Source: an uncultured Clostridia bacterium
Lineage (GTDB): Bacteria > Bacillota > Clostridia > Oscillospirales > Ruminococcaceae
Direction: 5' to 3'
NCBI GenBank assembly: GCA_938014915.1
Contig: CALLQQ010000019.1
Span: 1 to 13,191 of the forward strand
Length of the DNA stretch: 13,191 nt
The position numbers and the translations under genes were made by a program. Below the pieces are notes generated by a model. That model searched no databases, was not told the DNA's origin, and saw nothing but the letters and a program-made list of their open reading frames with translations. Every line of letters begins with the position of its first letter. Within the stretch, counting starts at the first letter, position 1. Below are positions 6,482-13,191 of this stretch, one piece after another.

Positions 6482-7716
6482 TGAAGAATAGGATAAGATT
6501 TATGTTCGCATGGCATAAGATAGTTTTAAATTTTAAAAGTTTTATATCATCAATATTAGTAATGACTATCAGCCTTATATTGATCGCCTTTTCGCTTTTC
6601 TTCTATCATGGCACGCAATATGTTGAAAATCAATATGACCATACCCTCACAAAAGGGATGTCCCGCTCAGGCATCTTTGGTTTTACATCTCATCCATATC
6701 GTGATTATGATATTATGAATGAGTTATATAACTCTAAAGAGATTGAGTCGATTGGGAGTACTACACTCGGCGGGAATGACTTTGAGTGTTTTTCCGAATT
6801 AAGGGCAATTCAGAGTGGAAATGCTAGTGATTATGTTAATTCGATATCAGGCTTCCTTGAAATACTATGGATAAATAAGACGTTACTGGGTTTCAGTGAG
6901 CTAAAATTAGATACGGGGAATATGATAACTGACCAAGAGATAAATGACGGTGTAATGTATATGTATTTAGGGAGTGCCTATAAAGACAAAGTTGAGTTAG
7001 GCACAATATATGAGGAGAGTAATTCTAAATTCCAAGTGCAGGGCTTTTTAGAGCGTGGTAGCACCTGGATTGATCCTGATACGATAAACGGAATATATGT
7101 AACAGATGCCAATAATGTACTTGAACTAGAGAATTCTGTAATAGTTGCAGATGATTATATCCATGTTGGTGGGCTGTTTTTTAGTATTTCCGATGGGACA
7201 ACTCGTGATGAGGCAGTAAAGGCAATTACTGATATTGCCGATAAACATGAGAGAGAAATTACAGTCGGATTTTTAGATGATATGTATAAATCTGAAAATG
7301 AAGATACTAGGTTGCTTATCTCTTATATTGTACGTATTATGGCTGTCGTTGTATTTTCATCTCTAGTAATGATTTCCTGCTTGCAGATAGTCGCTATCTT
7401 AAATGACCGCAGAACATACGGCATACTGTATTCTATCGGTGCTAATGAAAAGGACATCGGGGCGATAATAATATACGAAAACATTATACGGGCTATCTTC
7501 TCATTCCTGCTATGCTCAATCGGCATTTTACCAATTGTACATAATTGGTATGGCGGAGATATTCTTTGGTCGCCATTTAAGGAAATAGTTCTTCAAAAGG
7601 TGTTACCGGTAGTTTTCATCAGCCTTATACCAATAGCTATAATTTCATGTTTAGCGCCATTGATTTTCCTACATAGAACGACACCATCACAGTTAATAGG
7701 AGGCAAAAATGATTAA
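6481..7716 (+). CDS. ABC transporter permease, FtsX/MacB type (second subunit)
   Basis: This 411-residue protein is the second permease of the same transporter. It has one N-terminal membrane segment (about 20-42), an extracytoplasmic domain of about 235 residues, then three C-terminal membrane segments (about 281-306, 329-350 and 375-397). The cytoplasmic motif RRTYGILYSIGA is at 310-321, equivalent to REVAIRKAFG in the first subunit. The outer domain has no evident similarity to that of its partner, which fits a heterodimer. A GTG at 6463 would add six residues, but GGAGG at 6471-6475 serves the ATG at 6481, which overlaps the previous stop codon. The gene overlaps the ATPase gene by 8 bp. 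Its outer domain is the best place to look for substrate specificity. Confidence 0.87.
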   Translation: MKNRIRFMFAWHKIVLNFKSFISSILVMTISLILIAFSLFFYHGTQYVENQYDHTLTKGMSRSGIFGFTSHPYRDYDIMNELYNSKEIESIGSTTLGGNDFECFSELRAIQSGNASDYVNSISGFLEILWINKTLLGFSELKLDTGNMITDQEINDGVMYMYLGSAYKDKVELGTIYEESNSKFQVQGFLERGSTWIDPDTINGIYVTDANNVLELENSVIVADDYIHVGGLFFSISDGTTRDEAVKAITDIADKHEREITVGFLDDMYKSENEDTRLLISYIVRIMAVVVFSSLVMISCLQIVAILNDRRTYGILYSIGANEKDIGAIIIYENIIRAIFSFLLCSIGILPIVHNWYGGDILWSPFKEIVLQKVLPVVFISLIPIAIISCLAPLIFLHRTTPSQLIGGKND

Positions 7717-8374
7717 ATTAGAGAATGTAACGAAAATATATAAGAATAAAGCCACATCTACAACGGCTTTAAGAGGCATCTCGCTATCAATAGAAAGAGG
7801 AGAGTTTGTATCCATTGTCGGAACATCGGGCTGCGGTAAGACGACACTCCTAAACATTATCGGTTGTATGGATACATTGACTGATGGGAAATACTTCTAC
7901 GATGATGTGTGCGTAAGTGATTTGTCCGTAAAGGAGCAACATGAATTTAGGAAGGAACATATTGGATTCGTCTTCCAACATTTCGAGCTGATGCACAGCT
8001 ACACAGTATATGAAAATGTTGAAATGCCCCTGCTTGCAAGAAATGTGAAAAAGCCAGATCGAAAGAAAAAGGTAAATTCCTATCTTGAAATGGTGGGCAT
8101 TCTAGATCTAGCGGGGAAGTTGCCCTCACATCTTTCCGGCGGTCAGCAGCAACGATGCGCCATTGCTAGGGCACTTGCCGCTGAAACCGAATTGATAATA
8201 GCCGATGAGCCAACAGGTGCAATAGATAGTAGGACATCTGCCGGCATAATGGAGTTGCTAACCAATTTAAACGAAAAGGGCAAGACGGTTATTATCGTCA
8301 CTCACGATATTAATATCGCCAAACAATGTAACAGAATTATAGAAATTGAAGATGGTAGGCTGGTAAATTCGTAG
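7709..8374 (+). CDS. ABC transporter ATPase, MacB/LolD-like
   Basis: This 221-residue nucleotide-binding subunit powers the two FtsX-type permeases encoded immediately upstream. All motifs are intact: Walker A GTSGCGKT (38-45), Q-loop Q90, signature LSGGQ (142-146) followed by QQR, Walker B ELIIADEP (161-168) with catalytic E167, D-loop, and H199 in the switch motif VTHD. Length and the ERGEFVSIVGTSGCGKTTLL style match the LolD/MacB/FtsE class rather than importers. The ribosome binding site GGAGG lies in the 3' end of the second permease gene and the ATG at 7709 overlaps that gene by 8 bp. The ATPase comes last in the operon. No two-component system or resistance gene is next to it, so a role in antimicrobial peptide resistance is possible but not supported. 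Confidence 0.95.
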   Translation: MIKLENVTKIYKNKATSTTALRGISLSIERGEFVSIVGTSGCGKTTLLNIIGCMDTLTDGKYFYDDVCVSDLSVKEQHEFRKEHIGFVFQHFELMHSYTVYENVEMPLLARNVKKPDRKKKVNSYLEMVGILDLAGKLPSHLSGGQQQRCAIARALAAETELIIADEPTGAIDSRTSAGIMELLTNLNEKGKTVIIVTHDINIAKQCNRIIEIEDGRLVNS

Positions 8375-8391
8375 TATTGCCGTAGTAGCAA

Positions 8392-8440
8392 AATAGAGCG
8401 GTTTGCAAGGAATGTAATTTTCCTCGTAAACCGCTCTATT
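8392..8440 (-). terminator. Terminator between the ABC operon and tRNA-Pro
   Basis: A perfect 13-bp stem, AATAGAGCGGTTT with AAACCGCTCTATT (8392-8404 and 8428-8440), encloses a second stem AGGAA/TTCCT. It begins 13 nt behind the tRNA-Pro 3' end, and on the minus strand the stem runs into TTTT, so it should end the tRNA transcript. It lies 17 bp behind the ATPase stop on the plus strand and may work weakly in that direction too. Confidence 0.75.
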
Positions 8441-8453
8441 ATCATGTTTGTTC

Positions 8454-8530
8454 TGGTCTGAGTGACAGGATTTGAACCTGCGGCCTCTACCACCCCAAGG
8501 TAGCGCGCTACCAATCTGCGCCACACCCAG
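8454..8530 (-). tRNA. tRNA-Pro, anticodon GGG
   Basis: The 77-nt minus-strand sequence folds as a cloverleaf. The acceptor stem is CTGGGTG/CACTCAG, followed by A and an encoded CCA (8454-8456). The D stem is GCGC/GCGC. The anticodon stem CTACC/GGTAG has loop TTGGGGT, so positions 34-36 read GGG. The T stem is GCAGG/CCTGT with loop TTCGAAT. Anticodon GGG reads the proline codons CCC and CCT. A promoter lies at 8591-8619 and a terminator directly downstream, so it is a single-gene transcription unit, convergent with the ABC operon. Confidence 0.95.
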
Positions 8531-8533
8531 TCA

Positions 8534-8563
8534 TTATCCTTAAACAAATTTAAGGATAATTTT
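8534..8563 (+). terminator. Palindrome with T-run: terminator of the ABC operon or tRNA leader hairpin
   Basis: A perfect 11-bp inverted repeat, TTATCCTTAAA and TTTAAGGATAA (8534-8544 and 8549-8559), with a 4-nt loop is followed on the plus strand by TTTTGTTG. In that direction it looks like a Rho-independent terminator that would stop plus-strand transcription after it has crossed the tRNA-Pro gene in antisense. On the minus strand the same hairpin lies in the 5' leader, 3 nt ahead of the mature tRNA. Confidence 0.6.
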
Positions 8564-8590
8564 GTTGCGAATCATCACATCCGCTATAAT

Positions 8591-8619
8591 ACTCTATCAT
8601 ATATTTCGGTAATTGTCAA
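8591..8619 (-). promoter_or_regulatory. Sigma-A type promoter of tRNA-Pro
   Basis: On the minus strand a perfect TTGACA (8614-8619) is followed after 17 bp by TAGAGT (8591-8596) with an extended TGA. It lies about 60 bp ahead of the tRNA and directly behind the mtnN stop codon. Confidence 0.75.
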
Positions 8620-8625
8620 TATCAA

Positions 8626-9303
8626 TCATAGATTTTCTACCATATCTAGCACGACTGTGGCAACCCTATCCGCCGCCATTACTTCAAATTCATCGAATGT
8701 CATCTCTCCATCATCGTCGGCATGGTCGGATATACATCTAACCGATACGAATGGAATCCCATTCCTGAAGGCGCATTGAGCTATTGCCGCCGTTTCCATA
8801 TCGACTGCGTACGGATCGTATTCATCGATAATTTCCTGCCGTCTTTCATTGCTTGATACGAATACTTCACCTGATACAATTCGCTCTACAAAATAGCGAA
8901 TCCCATGTTTATCGCACGATTTCGTCGCTTGGCTAATCAGCCTTTTATCTGCGGTAAAAACGCTATTATACGGTGGATAATCCTCCAAAAATCTAGGTAT
9001 CAAGTCATGATGCATAACATCACTCGACACAACAATGTCGCATATTTGCGTTTCATCACTCATGCCACCAGCAATCCCCGTATTGATAACCGCATCAACT
9101 TGAAATTGATCTATTAGAATTTGGGTGCATATAGCCGCATTCACCTTGCCTATTCCGCAGCAAACATTTATAATAGTCGCTTCACCATGCTCGCTTACAT
9201 GGAAGTCAAATTTGGCTACATTCTTAATGTTTGCCGCTTCCAGCTCATTTCTTATAGTCACAAGTTCGGACGGCATTGCTCCGATAATCCCAATTATTTT
9301 CAC
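8626..9303 (-). CDS. mtnN: 5'-methylthioadenosine/S-adenosylhomocysteine nucleosidase
   Basis: The enzyme hydrolyses methylthioadenosine and S-adenosylhomocysteine to adenine and the corresponding thioribose or ribosylhomocysteine, recycling by-products of SAM reactions. The 225-residue length is normal. The N-terminal MKIIGIIGAMPSEL includes E13, equivalent to active-site E12 of the E. coli enzyme. NTGIAGG (74-80), VDMETAAIAQCA (168-179, substrate-binding E170) and ISDHAD (191-196, catalytic D193) are all in place. The start is a GTG with GGGGGA 5 nt upstream, 12 bp behind the stop of the membrane-protein gene. It is the last gene of the block that begins with the beta-glucosidase gene. There is no terminator between its stop and the tRNA-Pro promoter, so some read-through into the tRNA is possible. 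Confidence 0.95.
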   Translation of the reverse strand: MKIIGIIGAMPSELVTIRNELEAANIKNVAKFDFHVSEHGEATIINVCCGIGKVNAAICTQILIDQFQVDAVINTGIAGGMSDETQICDIVVSSDVMHHDLIPRFLEDYPPYNSVFTADKRLISQATKSCDKHGIRYFVERIVSGEVFVSSNERRQEIIDEYDPYAVDMETAAIAQCAFRNGIPFVSVRCISDHADDDGEMTFDEFEVMAADRVATVVLDMVENL

Positions 9304-9315
9304 AGCTTTCCCCCG

Positions 9316-10188
9316 TTATTTAGATTTGAGGTCAATTTTCTCTTCCTTAGGTAGGAATTTTACCTTAACGATTTTCATCTGATTTTTGCGCCGTGTCACG
9401 ACATATTCCATATGTTTTTCCGCTTCGGGCATATTATCTTCTTTTAAATCGTTGAGCCATGAATGGCCCGGCGGCATATATCCCACTAGCAAGGTGTATG
9501 TTTCCCCAACTCGCTTAAATGATTCTATCCGTGGCGAATATGGAAGATACTTCGGCGACATCGGCACTATGTAGGACTTTGTTTCCTCATCGTATATGAA
9601 TGCTAGTTCAATATCCCCAACCGACTCATGCTCGAATGTTAGCCCTGTACCGAATAAATGTGTTGCGCTAGCCTCAACATCTAGATAGGGCACAAGCATC
9701 ATTCCCATCTCGGTGCTGTACTTATCCTTATCTTCGTTTAGAATGATATTCCATATAGATGCTGTTATCATCGTCGAATTCGGAAGATCGACCGTCGCAT
9801 CGAAATCGGGGGGATCTATTACCACTAGCGGATATATAAACTGTGCGAATTCGTTCTTCAGCCCGGTATTGTCTGCAATTCTTTTTGCAACATCCATCGT
9901 GAATGATACCGTTGAGAAAATCCCGACTATCGACATAATTATGACAAACAATCCGACTGACATATATAGCCTGCGCTTCATAGCACGGCGGCTTTTTGCT
10001 GGTTTGGGATTGGTTTTTGGTTCGGGCTCTTTAGCCGAAAATTCCTCAATCTCGTTTACATCCTCGCTCAATGCCTCACCGAATACATCTTTTAAAGTCT
10101 GCGCACTTAGCACTTCCTGCGATTGTTCCTGCCCAGATGCGTTCTTTTCCTTGGCTGCATTTTGTGAGTTCTCTCTGCTCATATCCAA
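9316..10188 (-). CDS. Single-pass membrane protein of unknown function
   Basis: I do not recognise this 290-residue protein. Residues 1-68 are hydrophilic and low in complexity (many E, Q, S, K, P) and should lie in the cytoplasm. A basic patch, KSRRAMKRR (65-73), precedes one membrane segment (about 75-97). The rest, about 190 residues beginning DVAKRIADNTGLKNEFAQFI, would be outside and looks like a folded mixed alpha/beta domain (FIYPLVVIDPPDFD, ELAFIYDEETKSYIVPMSP). There are no catalytic motifs, no cysteines and no LPXTG signal. The start is a TTG at 10188, 9 nt behind GGGG; an in-frame ATG at 10182 is the alternative. It lies 14 bp behind proA and 12 bp ahead of mtnN, so it is almost certainly co-transcribed with both, though neither hints at its role. 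Confidence 0.85.
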   Translation of the reverse strand: MDMSRENSQNAAKEKNASGQEQSQEVLSAQTLKDVFGEALSEDVNEIEEFSAKEPEPKTNPKPAKSRRAMKRRLYMSVGLFVIIMSIVGIFSTVSFTMDVAKRIADNTGLKNEFAQFIYPLVVIDPPDFDATVDLPNSTMITASIWNIILNEDKDKYSTEMGMMLVPYLDVEASATHLFGTGLTFEHESVGDIELAFIYDEETKSYIVPMSPKYLPYSPRIESFKRVGETYTLLVGYMPPGHSWLNDLKEDNMPEAEKHMEYVVTRRKNQMKIVKVKFLPKEEKIDLKSK

Positions 10189-10202
10189 TCTGATGCGCCC
10201 CT

Positions 10203-11450
10203 TTATCTAATTTGTCCTTCCCCATTAACTAGGAATTTAACCGTCGTGAGTTCACGGAGCCCCATGGGACCGCGCGCATGAAGTTTCTGCGTTGATATTC
10301 CAATTTCGGCCCCGAGTCCGAATTCCCCACCGTCGGTATATCGTATAGATGCATTTACATAAACTGCCGCTGCATCTACCTGCATTTGAAATTTAACTGA
10401 ATTGTTGTAGTCATTTGTTACGATGGCTTCACTATGTTTAGTTCCATACATTCTAATATGATTTATCGCTTCATCAATATCGTCAACAACTTTTATAGCT
10501 AATATATAATCGTGGAATTCTTCAGCATAATCATCATTTGTAGCTAGAATTATGCCCTCACCGAGAATCGCTCTTGTTCGTTCGCATCCACGTATTTCAA
10601 CATTATGTTTATCCAGTCTTACTTTTATATCGGGAAGAATCGCTTTTGCGATGCCTTTATGCACAAGTAAAGTTTCTGCTGCATTGCATACCGATGGTCG
10701 GGAAGTTTTCGCATTGTCGATAATATCTATCCCCATCTGCAAATCGGCAGTTTCGTCAATGAAGATATGGCAGTTCCCGGCGCCCGTTTCTATAACTGGT
10801 ACGGTGGCATTATTCATTACTGCCTTAATTAGACCAGTTCCGCCCCTAGGAATCAACACATCAAGATAGTCACTTGAACGCATAAGTTCGGTAGCAACGT
10901 CCCTAGAAGTGTCCTCAACTAACGATATTATATCGGATGGGAATCCAGCTTTTGCGACGGCACTGCGCATTATATTCATTAAGCACTTGTTTGAATTGAA
11001 TGCTTCTTTGCCCCCTCTTAGAATGGATACATTCCCCGATTTCAGGCATAGGGTGGCAGCATCAACAGTAACATTAGGTCTTGATTCATAGATAATTCCT
11101 ATTACACCTAATGGTACACGCATCTTGTTAATTCTTAGCCCATTCGGACGTACAATTCCACTATCGATACTACCAATAGGGTCGTCTAAAGAGATAAGTT
11201 CACGCACTGCATCTGCAATTCCCTTTATACGGCTTTCATCAAGAGCTAGCCTATCTTGCATTGCAATAGGCATATTATTTTCTTTCGCATTCGCCAAATC
11301 GATGGCATTTTCCTTGATGATTAAATCCGTATTCTCCTCTAGTGCAATTGCAATTTCTTCAAGCGCCTTATTCTTCTTAGCTGTTGACGCATCTGCAATT
11401 GCCATCTCGGCAGCTTTCGCCCTTTTCCCAAGTTCGTTAATATAAGACAT
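10203..11450 (-). CDS. proA: Gamma-glutamyl phosphate reductase (glutamate-5-semialdehyde dehydrogenase)
   Basis: ProA reduces gamma-glutamyl phosphate with NADPH to glutamate-5-semialdehyde, the second step of proline synthesis from glutamate. The 415-residue protein is full length. Conserved stretches include PLGVIGIIYESRPNVTVDAA (113-132), LKSGNVSILRGGKEA (136-150), IPRGGTGLI (200-208), ETGAGNCHIF (221-230), the active-site block RPSVCNAAETLLVH with C255, and the C-terminal GLGAEIGISTQKLHARGPMG. The ATG at 11450 has GGGGGAG 4 nt upstream, overlapping the 3' end of the beta-glucosidase gene 11 bp away. The partner gene proB, usually adjacent, is absent from this window, so glutamate kinase must be encoded elsewhere or the operon has been rearranged. 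Confidence 0.97.
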   Translation of the reverse strand: MSYINELGKRAKAAEMAIADASTAKKNKALEEIAIALEENTDLIIKENAIDLANAKENNMPIAMQDRLALDESRIKGIADAVRELISLDDPIGSIDSGIVRPNGLRINKMRVPLGVIGIIYESRPNVTVDAATLCLKSGNVSILRGGKEAFNSNKCLMNIMRSAVAKAGFPSDIISLVEDTSRDVATELMRSSDYLDVLIPRGGTGLIKAVMNNATVPVIETGAGNCHIFIDETADLQMGIDIIDNAKTSRPSVCNAAETLLVHKGIAKAILPDIKVRLDKHNVEIRGCERTRAILGEGIILATNDDYAEEFHDYILAIKVVDDIDEAINHIRMYGTKHSEAIVTNDYNNSVKFQMQVDAAAVYVNASIRYTDGGEFGLGAEIGISTQKLHARGPMGLRELTTVKFLVNGEGQIR

Positions 11451-11461
11451 GATACTCCCCC

Positions 11462-12823
11462 TTAAAGGTTTTCGCCGTTTTGTTCGATTACTTCTTTATA
11501 CCAGTAACCACTATCTTTTATTATACGCTCTTGCGTTCTAAAGTCAACATAAACCATGCCGAATCTGCGTTCATATCCGCATTCCCACTCAAAATTGTCA
11601 AGATTTGACCAGTAGAAATAGCCACGAACATCAATGCCATCAGCTGAGGCACGTTTTAATTCTCTAAGATAGCGTGCGGTAAAGTCGATTCTATTCGGGT
11701 CGTGCACCTTGCCATCAAGTGAAACAACGTCATGGCAAGCAATGCCGTTCTCGGTGATATAAATCGGCTTTTTATATCGTTCATATAGGAATTTCGGACC
11801 GTAATATAATGTTTCGGGATTGACAGTCCAATTAGCCTGTGTTTTTGGGAATCCTGCATAATTGGAGATGAATTCCACTCCCCCATCTTCACCAGCTCTA
11901 ACCATCGTACCATTGTAGATATTATATCCTAAGAAATCAAGTTCCTGTCCGATTATATCAAAATCATTGGCGCCTATCTTTGGCATATATGGGGCGAATG
12001 CTCCCTCAGCCTCATCAGGATACTTCCCTAAAAACACGGGATCGCTCCACCATGGGATATTCCAGGACCAATGCCCATTAGGATCGCCCATTTTAAAGTT
12101 TGCCGCCCTTGCCGCTTCCACATCGGCTTCACTATCCGTTTCAGGATAGTAAAATGAGCAGCTCGGCGCATATCCAATTTTAATTGGCTGCTTTGCGGCG
12201 GCACGCATTGCCATTACAGCCTTTCCATGTGCAAGCAGCACATTATGTGCCATTTTAACAGTATCGTGCGGTTGTAATTTCAGCCCCGGGGCATGAACTC
12301 CAACAACATACGATAAGCCAACGAAACATTGTGGCTCATTTATTGTGATAAAGTATTTCACCCTATCGGAAAAATGCTCTGTTACGACTTTCGCATACTC
12401 GGCAAACCAATCTGGCGAATCGTCGTTGAGCCATGAGCCTTTTCTGTAAAGCTCATAAGGTGTATCCCAGTGGTATAATGTAATATATGGCTCAATCCCA
12501 TTAGCCAGTAGTTCATCGATTAAATTATCGTAGAATTCTATCCCCTTAGGATTAATTTCGCCCGTTCCATTTGGCATAATCCTTGACCAGCATAGTGAAA
12601 AGCGATATGCCTTTTGCCCCATTTCTTTCATTATGGCGATGTCTTCCTTATAACGATGATAATGGTCGCACGCAACATCACCTGTTGCGCCTCCTTGGAT
12701 AGTTCCATTCTTTTTGCAGAACATATCCCATACAGACAGCCCTTTACCATCTTCATAAGCGGCACCTTCAATTTGATACGCTGAGGATGCAACTCCCCAA
12801 GCAAAATCTTCTCTAAAACTCAT
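11462..12823 (-). CDS. Beta-glucosidase, glycoside hydrolase family 1
   Basis: This 453-residue GH1 enzyme hydrolyses beta-linked glucosides, probably cellobiose or plant beta-glucosides. The N-terminus FAWGVASSAYQIEGA is diagnostic. The acid/base is E163 in TINEP and the nucleophile is E358 in ITENG. Near the C-terminus SNLDNFEWECGYERRFG (406-422) has the Glu-Trp pair that recognises an unphosphorylated glucose. 6-phospho-beta-glucosidases carry a different Ser/Lys/Tyr pattern there, so a non-phosphorylated substrate is favoured. No signal peptide, so it is cytoplasmic. An ATG at 12853 would add ten residues, but GGAGG 6 nt ahead of the ATG at 12823 marks the true start. It is first in a close run with proA, the membrane protein and mtnN. 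No sugar transporter gene is adjacent. Confidence 0.95.
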   Translation of the reverse strand: MSFREDFAWGVASSAYQIEGAAYEDGKGLSVWDMFCKKNGTIQGGATGDVACDHYHRYKEDIAIMKEMGQKAYRFSLCWSRIMPNGTGEINPKGIEFYDNLIDELLANGIEPYITLYHWDTPYELYRKGSWLNDDSPDWFAEYAKVVTEHFSDRVKYFITINEPQCFVGLSYVVGVHAPGLKLQPHDTVKMAHNVLLAHGKAVMAMRAAAKQPIKIGYAPSCSFYYPETDSEADVEAARAANFKMGDPNGHWSWNIPWWSDPVFLGKYPDEAEGAFAPYMPKIGANDFDIIGQELDFLGYNIYNGTMVRAGEDGGVEFISNYAGFPKTQANWTVNPETLYYGPKFLYERYKKPIYITENGIACHDVVSLDGKVHDPNRIDFTARYLRELKRASADGIDVRGYFYWSNLDNFEWECGYERRFGMVYVDFRTQERIIKDSGYWYKEVIEQNGENL

Positions 12824-12843
12824 TATTGTCCTCCTTAGTAGAA

Positions 12844-12866
12844 AAGGTGCCACAATGTGACACCTT
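12844..12866 (-). terminator. Hairpin between tRNA-Ala and the beta-glucosidase gene
   Basis: A 10-bp stem with one G-T pair, AAGGTGTCAC with GTGGCACCTT on the minus strand, and a 3-nt loop (12854-12856) ends in a short T-run (TTTTC). It should terminate the tRNA-Ala transcript. A TATAAT-like hexamer (12877-12882) just upstream has no good -35 partner. If it is the beta-glucosidase promoter, the hairpin would instead sit at the very 5' end of that mRNA. Confidence 0.6.
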
Positions 12867-12888
12867 AGCTTTGTTTATTATAATATTG

Positions 12889-12964
12889 TGGTGGAGACGA
12901 TGAGACTCGAACTCACGACTTTCACAATGCCATTGTGACACTCTCCCAACTGAGTTACGTCCCC
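12889..12964 (-). tRNA. tRNA-Ala, anticodon GGC
   Basis: The 76-nt minus-strand sequence folds as a complete cloverleaf. The acceptor stem GGGGACG/CGTCTCC includes the G3-T70 wobble pair that identifies alanine tRNA, followed by A and an encoded CCA (12889-12891). The D stem is ACTC/GAGT. The anticodon stem TCACA/TGTGA has loop ATGGCAT, so the anticodon is GGC. A T arm with TTCGAGT is present. It reads the codons GCC and GCT. It has its own promoter (12980-13008) and a hairpin terminator. Confidence 0.95.
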
Positions 12965-12979
12965 TAGAGAATTAAATAT

Positions 12980-13008
12980 ATTTTATCATATAATTTGCAC
13001 CTAGTCAA
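12980..13008 (-). promoter_or_regulatory. Sigma-A type promoter of tRNA-Ala
   Basis: On the minus strand TTGACT (13003-13008) and TAAAAT (12980-12985) are exactly 17 bp apart, with an extended TGA before the -10. It lies about 15 bp ahead of the mature tRNA 5' end, so the primary transcript has a very short leader. Confidence 0.8.
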
Positions 13009-13093
13009 GCCTGAACATCAGTATTTTGAATCATTTTTTAAAAAATCCTGCATAAAAAAAACAATAATGCTGATAATAAAAATGGTGATAAAT

Positions 13094-13191
13094 ATGCTAA
13101 TTGTAGTTATACGCTCGGTTATACTGTATTCATTGATAATTTTTGCAATTCGATTAATGGGAAAAAGACAATTGGGTGAGCTGCAACCATC
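13094..13191 (+). CDS. DUF421 (YetF/YdfR-like) membrane protein, 5' part only
   Basis: The gene runs off the right edge, with 32 complete codons visible. The translation MLIVVIRSVILYSLIIFAIR followed by LMGKRQLGELQPS matches the N-terminus of the DUF421/YetF family: a first hydrophobic segment and the conserved R-L-M-G-K-R-x-L-G-E-L-x-P block. Members are small multi-pass membrane proteins with a cytoplasmic C-terminal domain; their biochemical role is unsettled. The start is uncertain. ATGs at 13067 and 13082 are in the same frame and none has a clear ribosome binding site; 13094 gives the usual N-terminal length. It is divergent from tRNA-Ala. I could not identify a convincing plus-strand promoter in 13009-13066. 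Confidence 0.8.
   Translation, partial: MLIVVIRSVILYSLIIFAIRLMGKRQLGELQP

Noticed and set aside
8302..8547. Minus-strand open frames running through the tRNA-Pro gene
   Set aside because: The translation comes from the tRNA and its terminator, and no ribosome binding site is present.
8392..8563. Small regulatory RNA or attachment site next to tRNA-Pro
   Set aside because: No integrase gene, no duplicated tRNA 3' end and no sign of a mobile element are visible; the hairpins are explained as terminators.

Overview
The window looks like a chromosomal segment of a low-GC Bacillota genome, probably class Clostridia. The support is the Firmicutes-type order rplS-lepB-rbgA-rnhB-yraN, an RbgA GTPase, strong GGAGG ribosome binding sites, several TTG/GTG starts, sigma-A promoters with an extended -10, and the clostridial-type queuosine enzyme QueH. 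I see no plasmid, phage, transposon or CRISPR hallmark. The species cannot be fixed from the sequence alone.

Left part (1-3533, all minus strand): queH, then rplS with its own promoter and structured leader, a terminator, then lepB, rbgA, rnhB and the start of yraN. The last four are tightly spaced or overlapping and should form one operon for ribosome assembly, secretion and nucleic-acid housekeeping. The most important observation in the window is here. rplS is split by 35 bp that include an exact 30-nt match to the Illumina TruSeq read-1 adapter. This is an assembly artefact, and removing it restores a normal 114-residue ribosomal protein L19.

Middle part (3567-8374): an SGNH-type sialate O-acetylesterase-like gene on the minus strand faces away from a three-gene plus-strand operon coding for an ABC transporter (two FtsX/MacB-type permeases and one ATPase, translationally overlapping). 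The shared 200-bp divergent region carries one good promoter for each direction and an inverted repeat that could be an operator. The 3' end of the esterase gene runs into three abutting palindromes.

Right part (8392-13191): tRNA-Pro(GGG) with its promoter and terminator, then a minus-strand block of a GH1 beta-glucosidase, proA, an unrecognised single-pass membrane protein and an MTA/SAH nucleosidase with gaps of 11-14 bp. This block lies behind tRNA-Ala(GGC). At the right edge a plus-strand gene for a DUF421 (YetF-like) membrane protein begins.

I found no convincing new biological system. The points worth a second look are the adapter insertion, the palindrome array at a stop codon, the repeated extended -10 promoter sequence, the divergent operator candidate and the unknown membrane protein.
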